Source: Hephaestia mangrovi (lineage in GTDB: Bacteria; Pseudomonadota; Alphaproteobacteria; Sphingomonadales; Sphingomonadaceae). From it: a stretch of DNA of 64,000 bases. Shown here piece after piece: positions 37,247 to 45,625 of the stretch; positions within the stretch are counted from its first letter, which is position 1, and every line of letters begins with the position of its first letter. The translations under genes were made by a program, and so were the position numbers. The notes under the pieces were generated by a model that worked only from the letters and a program-made list of their open reading frames with translations, made no database searches and had not been told where the DNA came from. Location of the stretch: assembly GCF_019880555.1 (NCBI RefSeq), contig NZ_JAINVU010000002.1, positions 248,001 to 312,000 on the forward strand. Direction: 5' to 3'.

Positions 37247-38343
37247 GCGAGACCATCGTGCTATTCCCGCCGCAGGATGGGGACGAGCCCTATCGCTGGC
37301 TGCGCATCGCCGGGGACGCGGTGGTCGCGCGTGGCGAGGGCGTGCCTGCGTTGCCGGGGCCAGAGGATGAGCCGCAGCGGATCGTGTCGGTCGCGCCGGC
37401 CGATGCGGTGACGCTGCATTGGGCCGAACTGCCCGATCGCTCCGTGGCGCAAGCGGTTGCCGCCGCGCGGATCGCGCTGAGCGAGGCCAGCGCCGCGTCG
37501 ATGGCCGATCTCCACGTCGCGGTCGGGCGCGAGGACGAGGCGGAGGAGCGGCCGATCGGCGTCGTCGGAGTCGAGCGGATGCGCGCTTGGCTCGGTGCGT
37601 TGGCGGCACAGGGGATCGATCCCGACGCCGTCGTTCCCGCTCCCATGCTGCTGCCGCGGCCAGAGGTAGGGTATGTCCGCGCCGATCTCGCCGGGCATGG
37701 CGTGGTGCGTGGCGCGACCGCGGGATTCGCCGACGAAGCGCGGCTGACCGAGCTAGTCACCGGCGGTACGCCGCCTGAAACGCTCGATCGCGATGCGGTC
37801 GATGCGGCGATCGTCGCGGCAGCAACGGCGCCTGCGCTCGATCTCAGGCAGGGACCGTTCGCCAAGCGGCGGCGGCGGGCGATCGACTGGGCACTGGTCA
37901 AGCGGCTCGGCTGGCTGGCGGCGGCAATCGTCGTCGTCACCGTATCGATCAGCGTATTCCGGATCATCCGCACCGAGATCGCCGCCGAAGGAATCGAGAC
38001 CCGCACGGCGATGGTGGCCGAGCAGGGCCTGCCGGCCGGGACTTCGATCAGCGATCCCGAACGCCAGCTTGCCGCGCGGCTCGCCGGGATGCGCGGCGCA
38101 GGATTGGGCTTCAGCAGCACCGCGGGCGCCGTTTTCGGGGCGGTGCAGGCGATCCCCGGTACCGAGCTTACCGCGCTGACCTTTGACGATACCGGCGCGC
38201 TCAAGATCACCGTCACCGCGCAGGGAGAAGCGGCGGCCAACGATCTCAAGCACAGGATCGAATCGCTCGGCTTCACGGTCGATGCGAGTACCTTCACGTC
38301 GAATGCGGGGCAGGTTTCGGGCGACCTGACGGTGAAACCATGA
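37243..38343 (+). CDS. gspL: Type II secretion system protein L
   Basis: A 366-residue bitopic protein linking the ATPase GspE to the inner membrane. Actin-like cytoplasmic domain (about 1-215, starting SETIVLFPPQDGDEPYRWL), one membrane helix (about 226-245, LAAAIVVVTVSISVF) and a small periplasmic ferredoxin-like domain. The GTG at 37243 overlaps the gspK stop (GTGA) and has ggag nine bases before it; an ATG at 37228 is possible but less natural. It overlaps gspM by four bases. Confidence 0.88.
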   Translation: MSETIVLFPPQDGDEPYRWLRIAGDAVVARGEGVPALPGPEDEPQRIVSVAPADAVTLHWAELPDRSVAQAVAAARIALSEASAASMADLHVAVGREDEAEERPIGVVGVERMRAWLGALAAQGIDPDAVVPAPMLLPRPEVGYVRADLAGHGVVRGATAGFADEARLTELVTGGTPPETLDRDAVDAAIVAAATAPALDLRQGPFAKRRRRAIDWALVKRLGWLAAAIVVVTVSISVFRIIRTEIAAEGIETRTAMVAEQGLPAGTSISDPERQLAARLAGMRGAGLGFSSTAGAVFGAVQAIPGTELTALTFDDTGALKITVTAQGEAAANDLKHRIESLGFTVDASTFTSNAGQVSGDLTVKP

Positions 38344-38819
38344 TGGCAGCGTTCAAAGCCTGGTTCGATGGTCGTTCCCTGCGCGAACGCCGGATGCTGC
38401 TGGTGATGGCGGCGATGATCGTGCTGACCATCATCTGGTTCGCGATCTTCTTGCCAATCAGCGATGGATTATCGTCGTCGCGCACGCGGTTGAACGACGC
38501 GGTCATCCGGCTGGGCCAGGCGCAGGCCGAGCGTGATGCGATCGCCGATCTCGCGAAGCAAAAGCCGCAGCCGATCCCCGGCGCGCTGGCCGATTATCTC
38601 CGCCAGAGCGCCGGTGATGTCGGGTTCGCGCTGTCCAACGTCGATGCCCAGAGCGACGATCGCGTCCGTATCGCGATTCCGACCGCGCGGCCGGGGGCGC
38701 TGTTCTCCTGGATCGCCGGGCTCGAACGTGCCGGCATCGTCGTCCAGACGATCAACGTCACCAACAATGGCGACCAGACGGTTGCGGCGGAGATGCTGCT
38801 GACGGAGCGCGGATCATGA
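38340..38819 (+). CDS. gspM: Type II secretion system protein M
   Basis: A 159-residue partner of GspL. A short cytoplasmic start with the family phrase FDGRSLRERRMLLVMAAM, one membrane helix (about 18-38) and a periplasmic domain ending AEMLLTERGS. The position between gspL and gspN and the ATGA overlaps on both sides support the call more than sequence does, because GspM is poorly conserved. Confidence 0.88.
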   Translation: MMAAFKAWFDGRSLRERRMLLVMAAMIVLTIIWFAIFLPISDGLSSSRTRLNDAVIRLGQAQAERDAIADLAKQKPQPIPGALADYLRQSAGDVGFALSNVDAQSDDRVRIAIPTARPGALFSWIAGLERAGIVVQTINVTNNGDQTVAAEMLLTERGS

Positions 38820-39532
38820 GGCGAATCCGGCTTCGTACCGGCCCGGCTGCCTTGTTCGGGGCGATCTTCGTCGCGGCGCTGATCGTTTTCCTGCCGATGC
38901 GATTGGTGCTTGGCTGGATCGGGCTCGGCGATCTCGGCCTGACCGCGCGACAAGTGACGGGCAGCATGTGGTTCGGTTCGTTGACCGAGGCGCGAGCCGC
39001 CGGGTTCGTGCTGGGCGATATGGACGCGCATGTCTCGCCGATCCAACTGCTGGTCGGGCGGGCAAAGATCGATGTGGCGGGGAAAGGGCGCGCCCCGCTT
39101 CAGGGCGCGGCGAGCGTATCGCGGCACGGTTTTGGCGTCGACGACGTCAGCGCCAGCCTCGCGGGCGGGGCGGCGTTCGCGCCGTTGCCGGTTACGTCAC
39201 TCGATCTCGACGATGTCAGCGCGCGGTTCAAGGACGGGGCGTGCGACCATGCCGAGGGCCGCGTCCGCGCGACTTTGGGCGGAGCATTGGGCGGCGTGCC
39301 ACTGCCGCAGGCGATGGCCGGCACCGCGCGGTGCGATGGCAACGCGCTGCTACTGCCATTGGTGAGCACGGCGGGGACCGAGAGCCTCGACGTTCGCTTC
39401 CACGCCGATGGCAGCTATGCGGCGGACCTGACGATGCGCACCGGTGATCCGGCGCTCGGCACGAAGTTGCAGCTTGCGGGATTCCAGCCATCGGCAAACG
39501 GCTTCCTGCTTTCGGTCCAGGGGCGCATCTGA
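38816..39532 (+). CDS. gspN: Type II secretion system protein N
   Basis: A 238-residue protein with an N-terminal membrane helix (about 10-32) and a periplasmic beta-rich domain (VTGSMWFGSLTEARAAGFVLGDMDAHVSPIQ is the typical opening pattern, read here across residues 42-72). GspN is an accessory component absent from many systems. It ends the operon; a tRNA-His promoter follows within 10 bases of its stop. Confidence 0.85.
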   Translation: MRRIRLRTGPAALFGAIFVAALIVFLPMRLVLGWIGLGDLGLTARQVTGSMWFGSLTEARAAGFVLGDMDAHVSPIQLLVGRAKIDVAGKGRAPLQGAASVSRHGFGVDDVSASLAGGAAFAPLPVTSLDLDDVSARFKDGACDHAEGRVRATLGGALGGVPLPQAMAGTARCDGNALLLPLVSTAGTESLDVRFHADGSYAADLTMRTGDPALGTKLQLAGFQPSANGFLLSVQGRI

Positions 39533-39537
39533 TAGGC

Positions 39538-39567
39538 TTGACGGTAGCGGCTTCCCCCCGCTAGGGC
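39538..39567 (+). promoter_or_regulatory. Promoter of tRNA-His
   Basis: TTGACG (39538-39543) and TAGGGC (39562-39567), spacer 18 bases, 12 bases before the tRNA. The spacing to the mature 5' end is short, so the -10 call is less certain than the -35. Confidence 0.45.
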
Positions 39568-39579
39568 GCGCGGATTGCG

Positions 39580-39656
39580 GCGATCGTAGCTCAGTTGGTT
39601 AGAGCATCGGTTTGTGGTACCGAGGGTCGCGGGTTCAAGTCCCGTCGATCGCCCCA
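39580..39656 (+). tRNA. tRNA-His(GTG)
   Basis: Acceptor GCGATCG/CGATCGC with an extra G at 39579 facing C73, the mark of tRNA-His. Anticodon stem TCGGT/ACCGA around TTGTGGT with anticodon GTG. T arm CGCGGGTTCAAGTCCCG. CCA is encoded. Confidence 0.96.
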
Positions 39657-39685
39657 TTTCCTGTTGAACAACCCCGGGAAATTTG

Positions 39686-40738
39686 ATGATCACCGGCTGG
39701 GGCTTCCCTGATTTCGATGCCCATGAAGGCGTCCACTTGTTCACCGACCCCGATTCCGGGCTGAGCGCGGTGATCGCCGTGCATTCGACCAAGCTCGGGC
39801 CGGCGGCTGGCGGCGTGCGCTTCTGGCATTATGCCACCAGCGATGATGCCATCACCGATGCGTTGCGCCTGTCGCGCGGCATGAGCTTCAAGAACGCGAT
39901 GGCCGGTCTCGATCTCGGCGGCGGTAAGGGCGTGGTGCTCGCCGACAAGCCGGGGGCGACGATCAGCGAGGCGCAGCTCAAGGCGTTCGGCCGCGCGGTC
40001 GAATCGCTCGGTGGGCGATATGTGACGGCCGAGGATGTCGGCATGTCCGAAGCGCGGATGAAGGTGATCGCGAGCGAGACCAAATATGTCTCCGGCCTGC
40101 CTGTGCAAAGCGGCGCCGCGGGCGGCGATCCGGGGCCGTATACGGCGCATGGCGTCTATCTCGGCGTCAAGGCGGCGGCGAAGCGCGGACTGGGCGCGGA
40201 CGATATGAAGGGCGTCCATGTCGCCATTCAGGGCGCCGGCTCGGTCGGCGGTGGACTGGCGCGGCTGCTGGCGAAGGACGGCGCACGGCTGACGATCGCC
40301 GATGTCGACGCCGACAAGGTCAGGGTGCTTGCCGATGAACTCGGCGCCGACCTGGCAGCAGCGGATACCGTGCTGGGTATCGAGGCGGACGTGGTGAGCC
40401 CCAATGCGCTTGGCGCAATCCTCACCGAACGTTCGATCGATGCGCTCAAGACCAGCGTGATCGCGGGCGGCGCCAACAATCAGCTGGCGACACATGCGGA
40501 CGGCGCGCGCCTTCATGCGCGCGGCATCACTTACGCGCCCGATTACGTGATCAACGCAGGCGGCATCATCAACGTCGGGCTCGAATATCTCGGCCACGGC
40601 GATGAGGCCGAGGTGATGGCGCGGATCACCAGGATTCCCGATCGCCTCAACCAGGTGTGGGATGAGAGCGAAGCGAGCGGGCGCCCCGCCTCCGAAGTGG
40701 CCGATGCGATCGCGCGACGGCTGATCGGGCGCGGCTGA
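39686..40738 (+). CDS. Leu/Phe/Val (Glu-type) amino-acid dehydrogenase
   Basis: A 350-residue NAD-dependent oxidative deaminase of the Glu/Leu/Phe/Val dehydrogenase family. The N-terminal substrate domain has GPAAGGVRFWHY and the catalytic Lys motif GLDLGGGKGVV; a Rossmann domain follows with VAIQGAGSVGGGLARLL and the cofactor Asp in ADVD. The length and AGG-V-R pattern favour a branched-chain (leucine-type) enzyme over glutamate dehydrogenase. The ATG at 39686 is used; a TTG lies just before it. The gene stands alone after tRNA-His. Confidence 0.88.
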   Translation: MITGWGFPDFDAHEGVHLFTDPDSGLSAVIAVHSTKLGPAAGGVRFWHYATSDDAITDALRLSRGMSFKNAMAGLDLGGGKGVVLADKPGATISEAQLKAFGRAVESLGGRYVTAEDVGMSEARMKVIASETKYVSGLPVQSGAAGGDPGPYTAHGVYLGVKAAAKRGLGADDMKGVHVAIQGAGSVGGGLARLLAKDGARLTIADVDADKVRVLADELGADLAAADTVLGIEADVVSPNALGAILTERSIDALKTSVIAGGANNQLATHADGARLHARGITYAPDYVINAGGIINVGLEYLGHGDEAEVMARITRIPDRLNQVWDESEASGRPASEVADAIARRLIGRG

Positions 40739-40773
40739 TTTTCGCCAAGGATCGGTGGATTTGTTAGGTTTGT

Positions 40774-41517
40774 TTGCCTAAGCCCTGGTTCGTGCCCGCG
40801 ATCCACGCCCTCGCCAATCCCGCCCGCTTCCTGAAGATCGCGCGGCCGCTGACGCCGCTGCTGTTCTGGCTGGGCATTGCGCTGGCGGCGTTCGGCTGTT
40901 GGGCGGGGCTTACCCAGACGCCCCCCGATTACCTGCAAGGCGATGCGGTGCGGATCATCTATATCCATGTGCCAACCGCATGGCTCGGCATGGCGGGGTG
41001 GAGCGGGATTGCGATTTCGAGCATTGCCTATCTCGTCTGGCGCCATCCGCTGGCGCGTGTCGCAGCCCAGGCGATCGCCATGCCGGGTGCCCTTTTTGCG
41101 GGCCTGTGCCTTGTCACCGGCTCGATCTGGGGCCGGCCGACCTGGGGGACGTGGTGGCAATGGGACGGGCGGCTGACCTCGATGTTGCTGCTGTTTTTCG
41201 TTTACCTGGCGTATATGGCGCTGGTCCGTGCCGACGATGATCGTGGTGGCGACGGGCGGATTCCAGCCATCTTCGGTATCGCCGGATCGGTGTTGCTGCC
41301 GATCATCCGTTATTCGGTGGTGTGGTGGAACACGCTGCATCAGGGCCAGAGCATCGGGTTGACCAGTTCAACGATCGCGATGTCGATCATGTGGCCGCTG
41401 TTCTTCACGCTGGCGGGGTTCACGCTGTTCTTTGCCGCCATCGTGCTGATCCGGATGCGCGCGCTGATCGCGGGGGCCAAGGCCGAGGCGCGGCTGCGGC
41501 GAAAGGCGACAGTATGA
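40774..41517 (+). CDS. ccmC: Haem exporter/cytochrome c maturation protein CcmC
   Basis: A 247-residue inner-membrane protein that delivers haem to CcmE. Six transmembrane helices and the haem-handling WWD motif (WGRPTWGTWWQWDGRLTS) flanked by two periplasmic His residues (IYIHVPTAW and TLHQGQS). No ATG fits: the TTG at 40774 with agg five bases upstream is proposed, the next candidate being GTG at 40792. It heads the ccm operon and overlaps ccmD by four bases. Confidence 0.93.
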   Translation: MPKPWFVPAIHALANPARFLKIARPLTPLLFWLGIALAAFGCWAGLTQTPPDYLQGDAVRIIYIHVPTAWLGMAGWSGIAISSIAYLVWRHPLARVAAQAIAMPGALFAGLCLVTGSIWGRPTWGTWWQWDGRLTSMLLLFFVYLAYMALVRADDDRGGDGRIPAIFGIAGSVLLPIIRYSVVWWNTLHQGQSIGLTSSTIAMSIMWPLFFTLAGFTLFFAAIVLIRMRALIAGAKAEARLRRKATV

Positions 41518-41648
41518 AGCTCGATCCCTGGCCGTTCGTGACCGCCGCCTACGCGATCGTCGCTATCGCGGCGGTCGCGATGTCGTTGCTGAGCTGGCGC
41601 GCGATGCGCCGCGCCGAGCGCGCGCTCGAGGAGAGCCGGCGGGCATGA
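41514..41648 (+). CDS. ccmD: Cytochrome c maturation protein CcmD
   Basis: A 44-residue single-helix membrane protein that helps release holo-CcmE from the CcmC complex. It has one hydrophobic segment (FVTAAYAIVAIAAVAMSLLSW) followed by a basic C terminus (RAMRRAERALEESRR), as in all CcmD. Four-base overlaps (ATGA) with both ccmC and ccmE fix its place. Confidence 0.9.
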   Translation: MKLDPWPFVTAAYAIVAIAAVAMSLLSWRAMRRAERALEESRRA

Positions 41649-42079
41649 AGGCTAAGCACCAGCGGTTGACGCTCGCGCTGCTCGCGCTCGCTGCGGTGAT
41701 CGGTGCAGCGCTACTCGCGCTGTCGGCGCTCAAGGATCAGGCATCGTTTTTCTACGCGCCCTCGGACGTCGAGCGCGACGGGCTGCCGCTCGGCAAGGCG
41801 GTGCGGCTCGGGGGGATGGTCGAGGCGGGCTCGATCAAGCATCTGCCCGATGGCATTTCGATTCGCTTCGTGGTTACCGATGGACAGGCGAGCGTGCCGG
41901 TGTCGTTCAGCGGCATCGTGCCTGACCTGTTTCGTGAAAAGTCCGGTGTCGTTGCCGAGGGGCATTTCCAACCCGACGGCAGCTTCGTTGCGACCAACCT
42001 GCTCGCCAAGCACGACGAGAAATATATGCCGCCCCAGGTCGCTGGCGCGATGCACGAAACCAAGAGCCTCGAGCAATGA
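41645..42079 (+). CDS. ccmE: Haem chaperone CcmE
   Basis: A 144-residue periplasmic haem chaperone anchored by an N-terminal helix (LTLALLALAAVIGAALLAL). The OB-fold domain ends in the haem-binding segment LAKHDEKYMPP, whose His forms the covalent haem link and whose Tyr is the axial ligand. Overlaps with ccmD and ccmF are four bases each. Confidence 0.96.
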   Translation: MKAKHQRLTLALLALAAVIGAALLALSALKDQASFFYAPSDVERDGLPLGKAVRLGGMVEAGSIKHLPDGISIRFVVTDGQASVPVSFSGIVPDLFREKSGVVAEGHFQPDGSFVATNLLAKHDEKYMPPQVAGAMHETKSLEQ

Positions 42080-44004
42080 TCGCCGAAGGCGGCCTTGCAG
42101 CCTTGTGGTTCGCTGCGGCGCTGGCGCTGCTGCAATTGGTGTTGGCGGCGGTGGCACTGTCGCGACGTCAGACCGCGATCGGGGTCGAGGACATGCTCGC
42201 CGCGGTGCGGCCGATCGCGATCGTGCAGGGCGTGCTGGTGGTGCTGGCGATGCTGCTGCTCATCGCGGTGTTCGTCGAGAGCGATATGTCGGTGCGGCTT
42301 GTTGCTGAAGATTCGAGCGCGGCCAAGCCATTGATTTACAAGGTCGCGGGGGCCTGGGGAAACCACGAAGGCTCGATGCTCCTGTGGGTGACGATCCTCG
42401 GGCTTGCCGGCGCGGCGGTGGCGTTGTTCGAGCGGACGTTAGAGCGGAAGACACTGGTCGCGACGCTCGGCGCGCAAGCCGCGATCGCGCTCGGCTTCTA
42501 TGCGTTCCTGCTGTTCTCCTCCAATCCGTTCGCGCGGCTCGATCCGCCGCCGCCAGACGGGCAGGGGCTCAACCCACTACTGCAGGACCCCGGCCTCGCC
42601 TTCCATCCGCCGACGCTCTACCTCGGCTATGTCGGCATTTCGGTGGCCTTCTCCTTCGCCGTGGGCGCGATGATTACGCGCGATGTCGGCCCGGCCTTCG
42701 CTCGCGCGATGCGGCCGTGGGTGTTGGCGGCGTGGATATTCCTGACGATCGGCATCACCGCCGGGAGCTATTGGGCCTATTACGAGCTCGGCTGGGGCGG
42801 TTGGTGGTTCTGGGATCCGGTCGAGAACGCCTCGTTGATGCCATGGCTGGCAGCAACCGCGCTGCTCCATTCGGTGACGGTGCTGGCCACGCGTGACGGG
42901 TTGCGCGCCTGGACGATCATGCTCGCGGTTGTCGCGTTCTCGATGTCGATGATCGGCACCTTCCTCGTGCGATCGGGCATTCTGACCAGTGTTCACGCCT
43001 TCGCCATCGACCCGAAGCGCGGTGCTTTCATCCTCGCGCTGCTGGTGATCTATATCGGCGGGGCGCTGGCGCTGTTTGCGCTGCGCGTCGGTACGATCCG
43101 GCAAGGCAACACGTTCGAGCCGATCAGCCGTGAGGGCGCGCTGGTGGTCAACAACCTGCTGCTTTCGGTGATCCTCGGCATCGTTTTGATCGGCACGCTT
43201 TATCCGATCGTCGCGGCGGCATTCGGAACGCAGCTTTCGGTCGGGCACCCTTTCTTTGATTCGACGGCGGGTCCGATCGCATTGGCGCTTGTCGCGCTGA
43301 TGGGTATCGGACCATTGCTGCGGTGGCGGCGTGACGACCTGCGTGCCGGGCTGAAACGGATCGCGATTCCGGCGGCGGTGGGCGTCGTGGCGCTGGTTGC
43401 GCTGTTGGTGCTCGCACCCGGCATCCATATCCTGCCGCTGCTGGGGCTCGCGCTGGCGGCGGGCGTCGCAGTGGCGAGTGTTGCGCCGCTATGGGGACGT
43501 GACCTCAAACGAACGCCGCTGTTCACCTATGGCATGGTGATCGCGCATCTGGGCATTGCGGTGAGCCTCGCCGGCATGGCGTCGGAAAGCGCCTTCAACA
43601 AGGAGACGCTGGTGGCGACGCGGATCGGCGAGCCGCAGCACGTCGGGCCGTATACGGTGACGCTGCTTGGCGTACGGCCGGTGGTCGGCGTCAACTGGTC
43701 CGCGGTCGAGGGCGTGTTGAAGGCCAGTCGTGGCGGGGCGTCGACGACGCTGCTCCCGCAATCGCGTTTCTTTTCGACACCGCCGCAGATGACCAACGAA
43801 TCGGCCATCAAAACGGTGCTCGACGGCCAACTCTACACTGTGCTCGGCAATCAAGACGATGCCGGGCGGTGGCAGCTTCGCTTGTGGTGGAAGCCCTTCG
43901 TGACCCTTATCTGGGCGGGTGGCGCGTTGATCGCGATCGGCGGGGCGCTCTCGCTGCTCGGACGGCTGCGCCGCGAGCGTCGCGCGAGAAGGGGAGAGGC
44001 ATGA
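42076..44004 (+). CDS. ccmF: Haem lyase subunit CcmF
   Basis: A 642-residue polytopic protein that ligates haem to apocytochromes. About 14-15 transmembrane helices, the WWD motif WGGWWFWDPVENASLMPW (about residues 236-253) and periplasmic His residues in PGLAFHPPTLYLGYVG and LLHSVTVL. The C-terminal periplasmic part ends in another membrane helix. Overlaps with ccmE and ccmG are four bases. Confidence 0.96.
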   Translation: MIAEGGLAALWFAAALALLQLVLAAVALSRRQTAIGVEDMLAAVRPIAIVQGVLVVLAMLLLIAVFVESDMSVRLVAEDSSAAKPLIYKVAGAWGNHEGSMLLWVTILGLAGAAVALFERTLERKTLVATLGAQAAIALGFYAFLLFSSNPFARLDPPPPDGQGLNPLLQDPGLAFHPPTLYLGYVGISVAFSFAVGAMITRDVGPAFARAMRPWVLAAWIFLTIGITAGSYWAYYELGWGGWWFWDPVENASLMPWLAATALLHSVTVLATRDGLRAWTIMLAVVAFSMSMIGTFLVRSGILTSVHAFAIDPKRGAFILALLVIYIGGALALFALRVGTIRQGNTFEPISREGALVVNNLLLSVILGIVLIGTLYPIVAAAFGTQLSVGHPFFDSTAGPIALALVALMGIGPLLRWRRDDLRAGLKRIAIPAAVGVVALVALLVLAPGIHILPLLGLALAAGVAVASVAPLWGRDLKRTPLFTYGMVIAHLGIAVSLAGMASESAFNKETLVATRIGEPQHVGPYTVTLLGVRPVVGVNWSAVEGVLKASRGGASTTLLPQSRFFSTPPQMTNESAIKTVLDGQLYTVLGNQDDAGRWQLRLWWKPFVTLIWAGGALIAIGGALSLLGRLRRERRARRGEA

Positions 44005-44531
44005 AGCGCGTATTGCTGTGGGTGCCGCTGGGCGCGTTCGCGCTATTGTTTGCAGTCGTGGCGAGCGGGCTGTTCCGGCCGAGCGACCATCTCGTTCACT
44101 CGCAGATGGTGGGTAAGGCGTTGCCGCAATTCACGTTGCCGAAGATGGTGCCCGATGCGCCGGGCCTGGCCAGCACCACGTTCACCGATGGCAAGCCGCG
44201 ACTGCTCAACGTGTTCGCAAGCTGGTGCATCCCGTGCATGGCCGAGAGCCCGAACCTGATGGCGCTCAAGCAACACGGCGTCGAGATCGACGCGGTGGCG
44301 GTCCGCGATACGCCGCGGAACGTCGAGGATTTCCTCAAGCGCTTCGGCAATCCCTATGCGCGGATCGGCGACGACCGGCAAAGCGCGGTGCAACTGGCGC
44401 TCGGTTCCTCCGGAGTGCCGGAAACCTATGTGATTGACGGTCACGGCCGGATCGTCGAACAGCATATCGGCGACGTCCGCGCCGAAGACGTGCCCGCATT
44501 GCTTGCCGCGCTGAAGAAGGCGGGCGGATGA
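44001..44531 (+). CDS. ccmG: Thiol:disulfide oxidoreductase CcmG/DsbE
   Basis: A 176-residue membrane-tethered thioredoxin-fold reductant of apocytochrome c. N-terminal anchor (VLLWVPLGAFALLFAVVA), the active site ASWCIPCMAE (Cys about 77 and 80), and the cis-Pro region SSGVPETYVIDG. The ATG at 44001 overlaps the ccmF stop. Four-base overlap with ccmH. Confidence 0.95.
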   Translation: MKRVLLWVPLGAFALLFAVVASGLFRPSDHLVHSQMVGKALPQFTLPKMVPDAPGLASTTFTDGKPRLLNVFASWCIPCMAESPNLMALKQHGVEIDAVAVRDTPRNVEDFLKRFGNPYARIGDDRQSAVQLALGSSGVPETYVIDGHGRIVEQHIGDVRAEDVPALLAALKKAGG

Positions 44532-44944
44532 AGCGGGCTGCCGCCCTTGCGCTGCTGGTCGTCGCTGCGCCGGCGGTTGCCGATACGCCGCTGCCCCCGG
44601 CAGCGCTGGCCGATACGCAGCTTCCCGATCCGCATCAGGAAGCCGAAGCCCGCGCGTTGATGGAGACGCTGCGCTGCGTCGTCTGCCAAGGGCAGTCGAT
44701 TGCACAGAGCGACGCCGACATGGCGGGTCAGATGCGCGCGATGGTCCGCCAGCGGATCGCCGCGGGCGAGAAGCCGCGCGAAATCCGCAAATGGCTGATC
44801 GACCGCTATGGCGATTATGTCAGTTACGACCCGCCATGGAGCGCGGTAACGGCGCCGCTATGGCTGATGCCGCTGGCCTTGCTCATCATTGGCGCGTGGA
44901 TCGCGCGGGCGAGCTTCAAGCGGCGCAAGCGGGGGCAAGGTTGA
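44528..44944 (+). CDS. ccmH: Cytochrome c maturation protein CcmH (CcmL type)
   Basis: A 138-residue thiol oxidoreductase that binds the apocytochrome. Signal peptide (1 to about 19), the conserved LRCVVCQGQSIAQSDADMA motif with the redox Cys pair, GEKPREIRKWLIDRYGDYV, and a C-terminal membrane helix (WLMPLALLIIGAWIA). Only the short N-terminal half of the E. coli protein is present; the TPR half is the next gene. Confidence 0.95.
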   Translation: MKRAAALALLVVAAPAVADTPLPPAALADTQLPDPHQEAEARALMETLRCVVCQGQSIAQSDADMAGQMRAMVRQRIAAGEKPREIRKWLIDRYGDYVSYDPPWSAVTAPLWLMPLALLIIGAWIARASFKRRKRGQG

Positions 44945-45570
44945 TGGGCTGGGCGTTGATGATCGCCACCGGCGTCGGCGCCGCCGGCCTGCTCCTGGTT
45001 TTCGGTCTCCGGCGCGGATTGTGGTCGACCGTCGGCGCTGCGCTGATGCTCGGCGCGATCGGCTACGCGGTGCAGGGGAGCCCCGGGCTGGCTGGCCATC
45101 CGGTACGGGCCGATGCCGAGGGAATCGTCGTTGACCCCGGCATCACCGAGCTGCGCGGCGCCATGTTCGGTCGATACGGCGACGATGCGAAATATTTTAT
45201 CACCTCCGACGCGCTGCAGCGCGCGGGTGACAGCGATCGTGCGGCGCGAGTGTTGCTCGGCGCGATTCGCCACAAGGGAGACGATGCTGCCCTGTGGACC
45301 GAACTCGGCACCGTCATTGCGGCGCATGACGGCGGCTATGTGTCGCCGGCGGCGCAACTGGCCTTCAAGCGCGCGCAGCAGCTCGCGCCGACCAATCCCG
45401 GGCCATTCTTTTTCGCAGGGCTCGCCGCGGTCCGCGCCGGCGACTTTCGCTCGGCGGTGCCGTCTTGGAAAAAGGCGCTGGCGCTGACGCCCGTCGATGC
45501 CGGGTATCGGCCGCTGCTCGCAGAACGGGTCAAGCTGCTCGAACGCTATCTGGTGCTGGCCGGGCAATAA
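44944..45570 (+). CDS. CcmI-like TPR protein
   Basis: A 208-residue protein with two membrane helices at the N terminus (MIATGVGAAGLLLVFGL; STVGAALMLGAIGYAV) and a TPR-type domain (ALQRAGDSDRAARVLLGAIR, PSWKKALALTPVDAGYR). It begins on the ccmH stop (TGATG) and ends the operon. By position and fold it corresponds to the TPR domain of CcmI or of the long CcmH, which holds the apocytochrome tail. It is shorter than the usual 400-residue CcmI. Confidence 0.8.
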   Translation: MGWALMIATGVGAAGLLLVFGLRRGLWSTVGAALMLGAIGYAVQGSPGLAGHPVRADAEGIVVDPGITELRGAMFGRYGDDAKYFITSDALQRAGDSDRAARVLLGAIRHKGDDAALWTELGTVIAAHDGGYVSPAAQLAFKRAQQLAPTNPGPFFFAGLAAVRAGDFRSAVPSWKKALALTPVDAGYRPLLAERVKLLERYLVLAGQ

Positions 45571-45584
45571 CGCCTGGCCGGATA

Positions 45585-45610
45585 CCGGGACGGTGCCGAC
45601 ACCGTCCCGG
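45585..45610. terminator. Hairpin between ccm operon and ald
   Basis: An 11-bp stem (45585-45595 with 45600-45610) closes a 4-base loop. Positioned between the convergent ends of the ccm operon and ald; no T run on the plus strand. Confidence 0.65.
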
Positions 45611-45625
45611 CTTGCTCTCAGCTCG

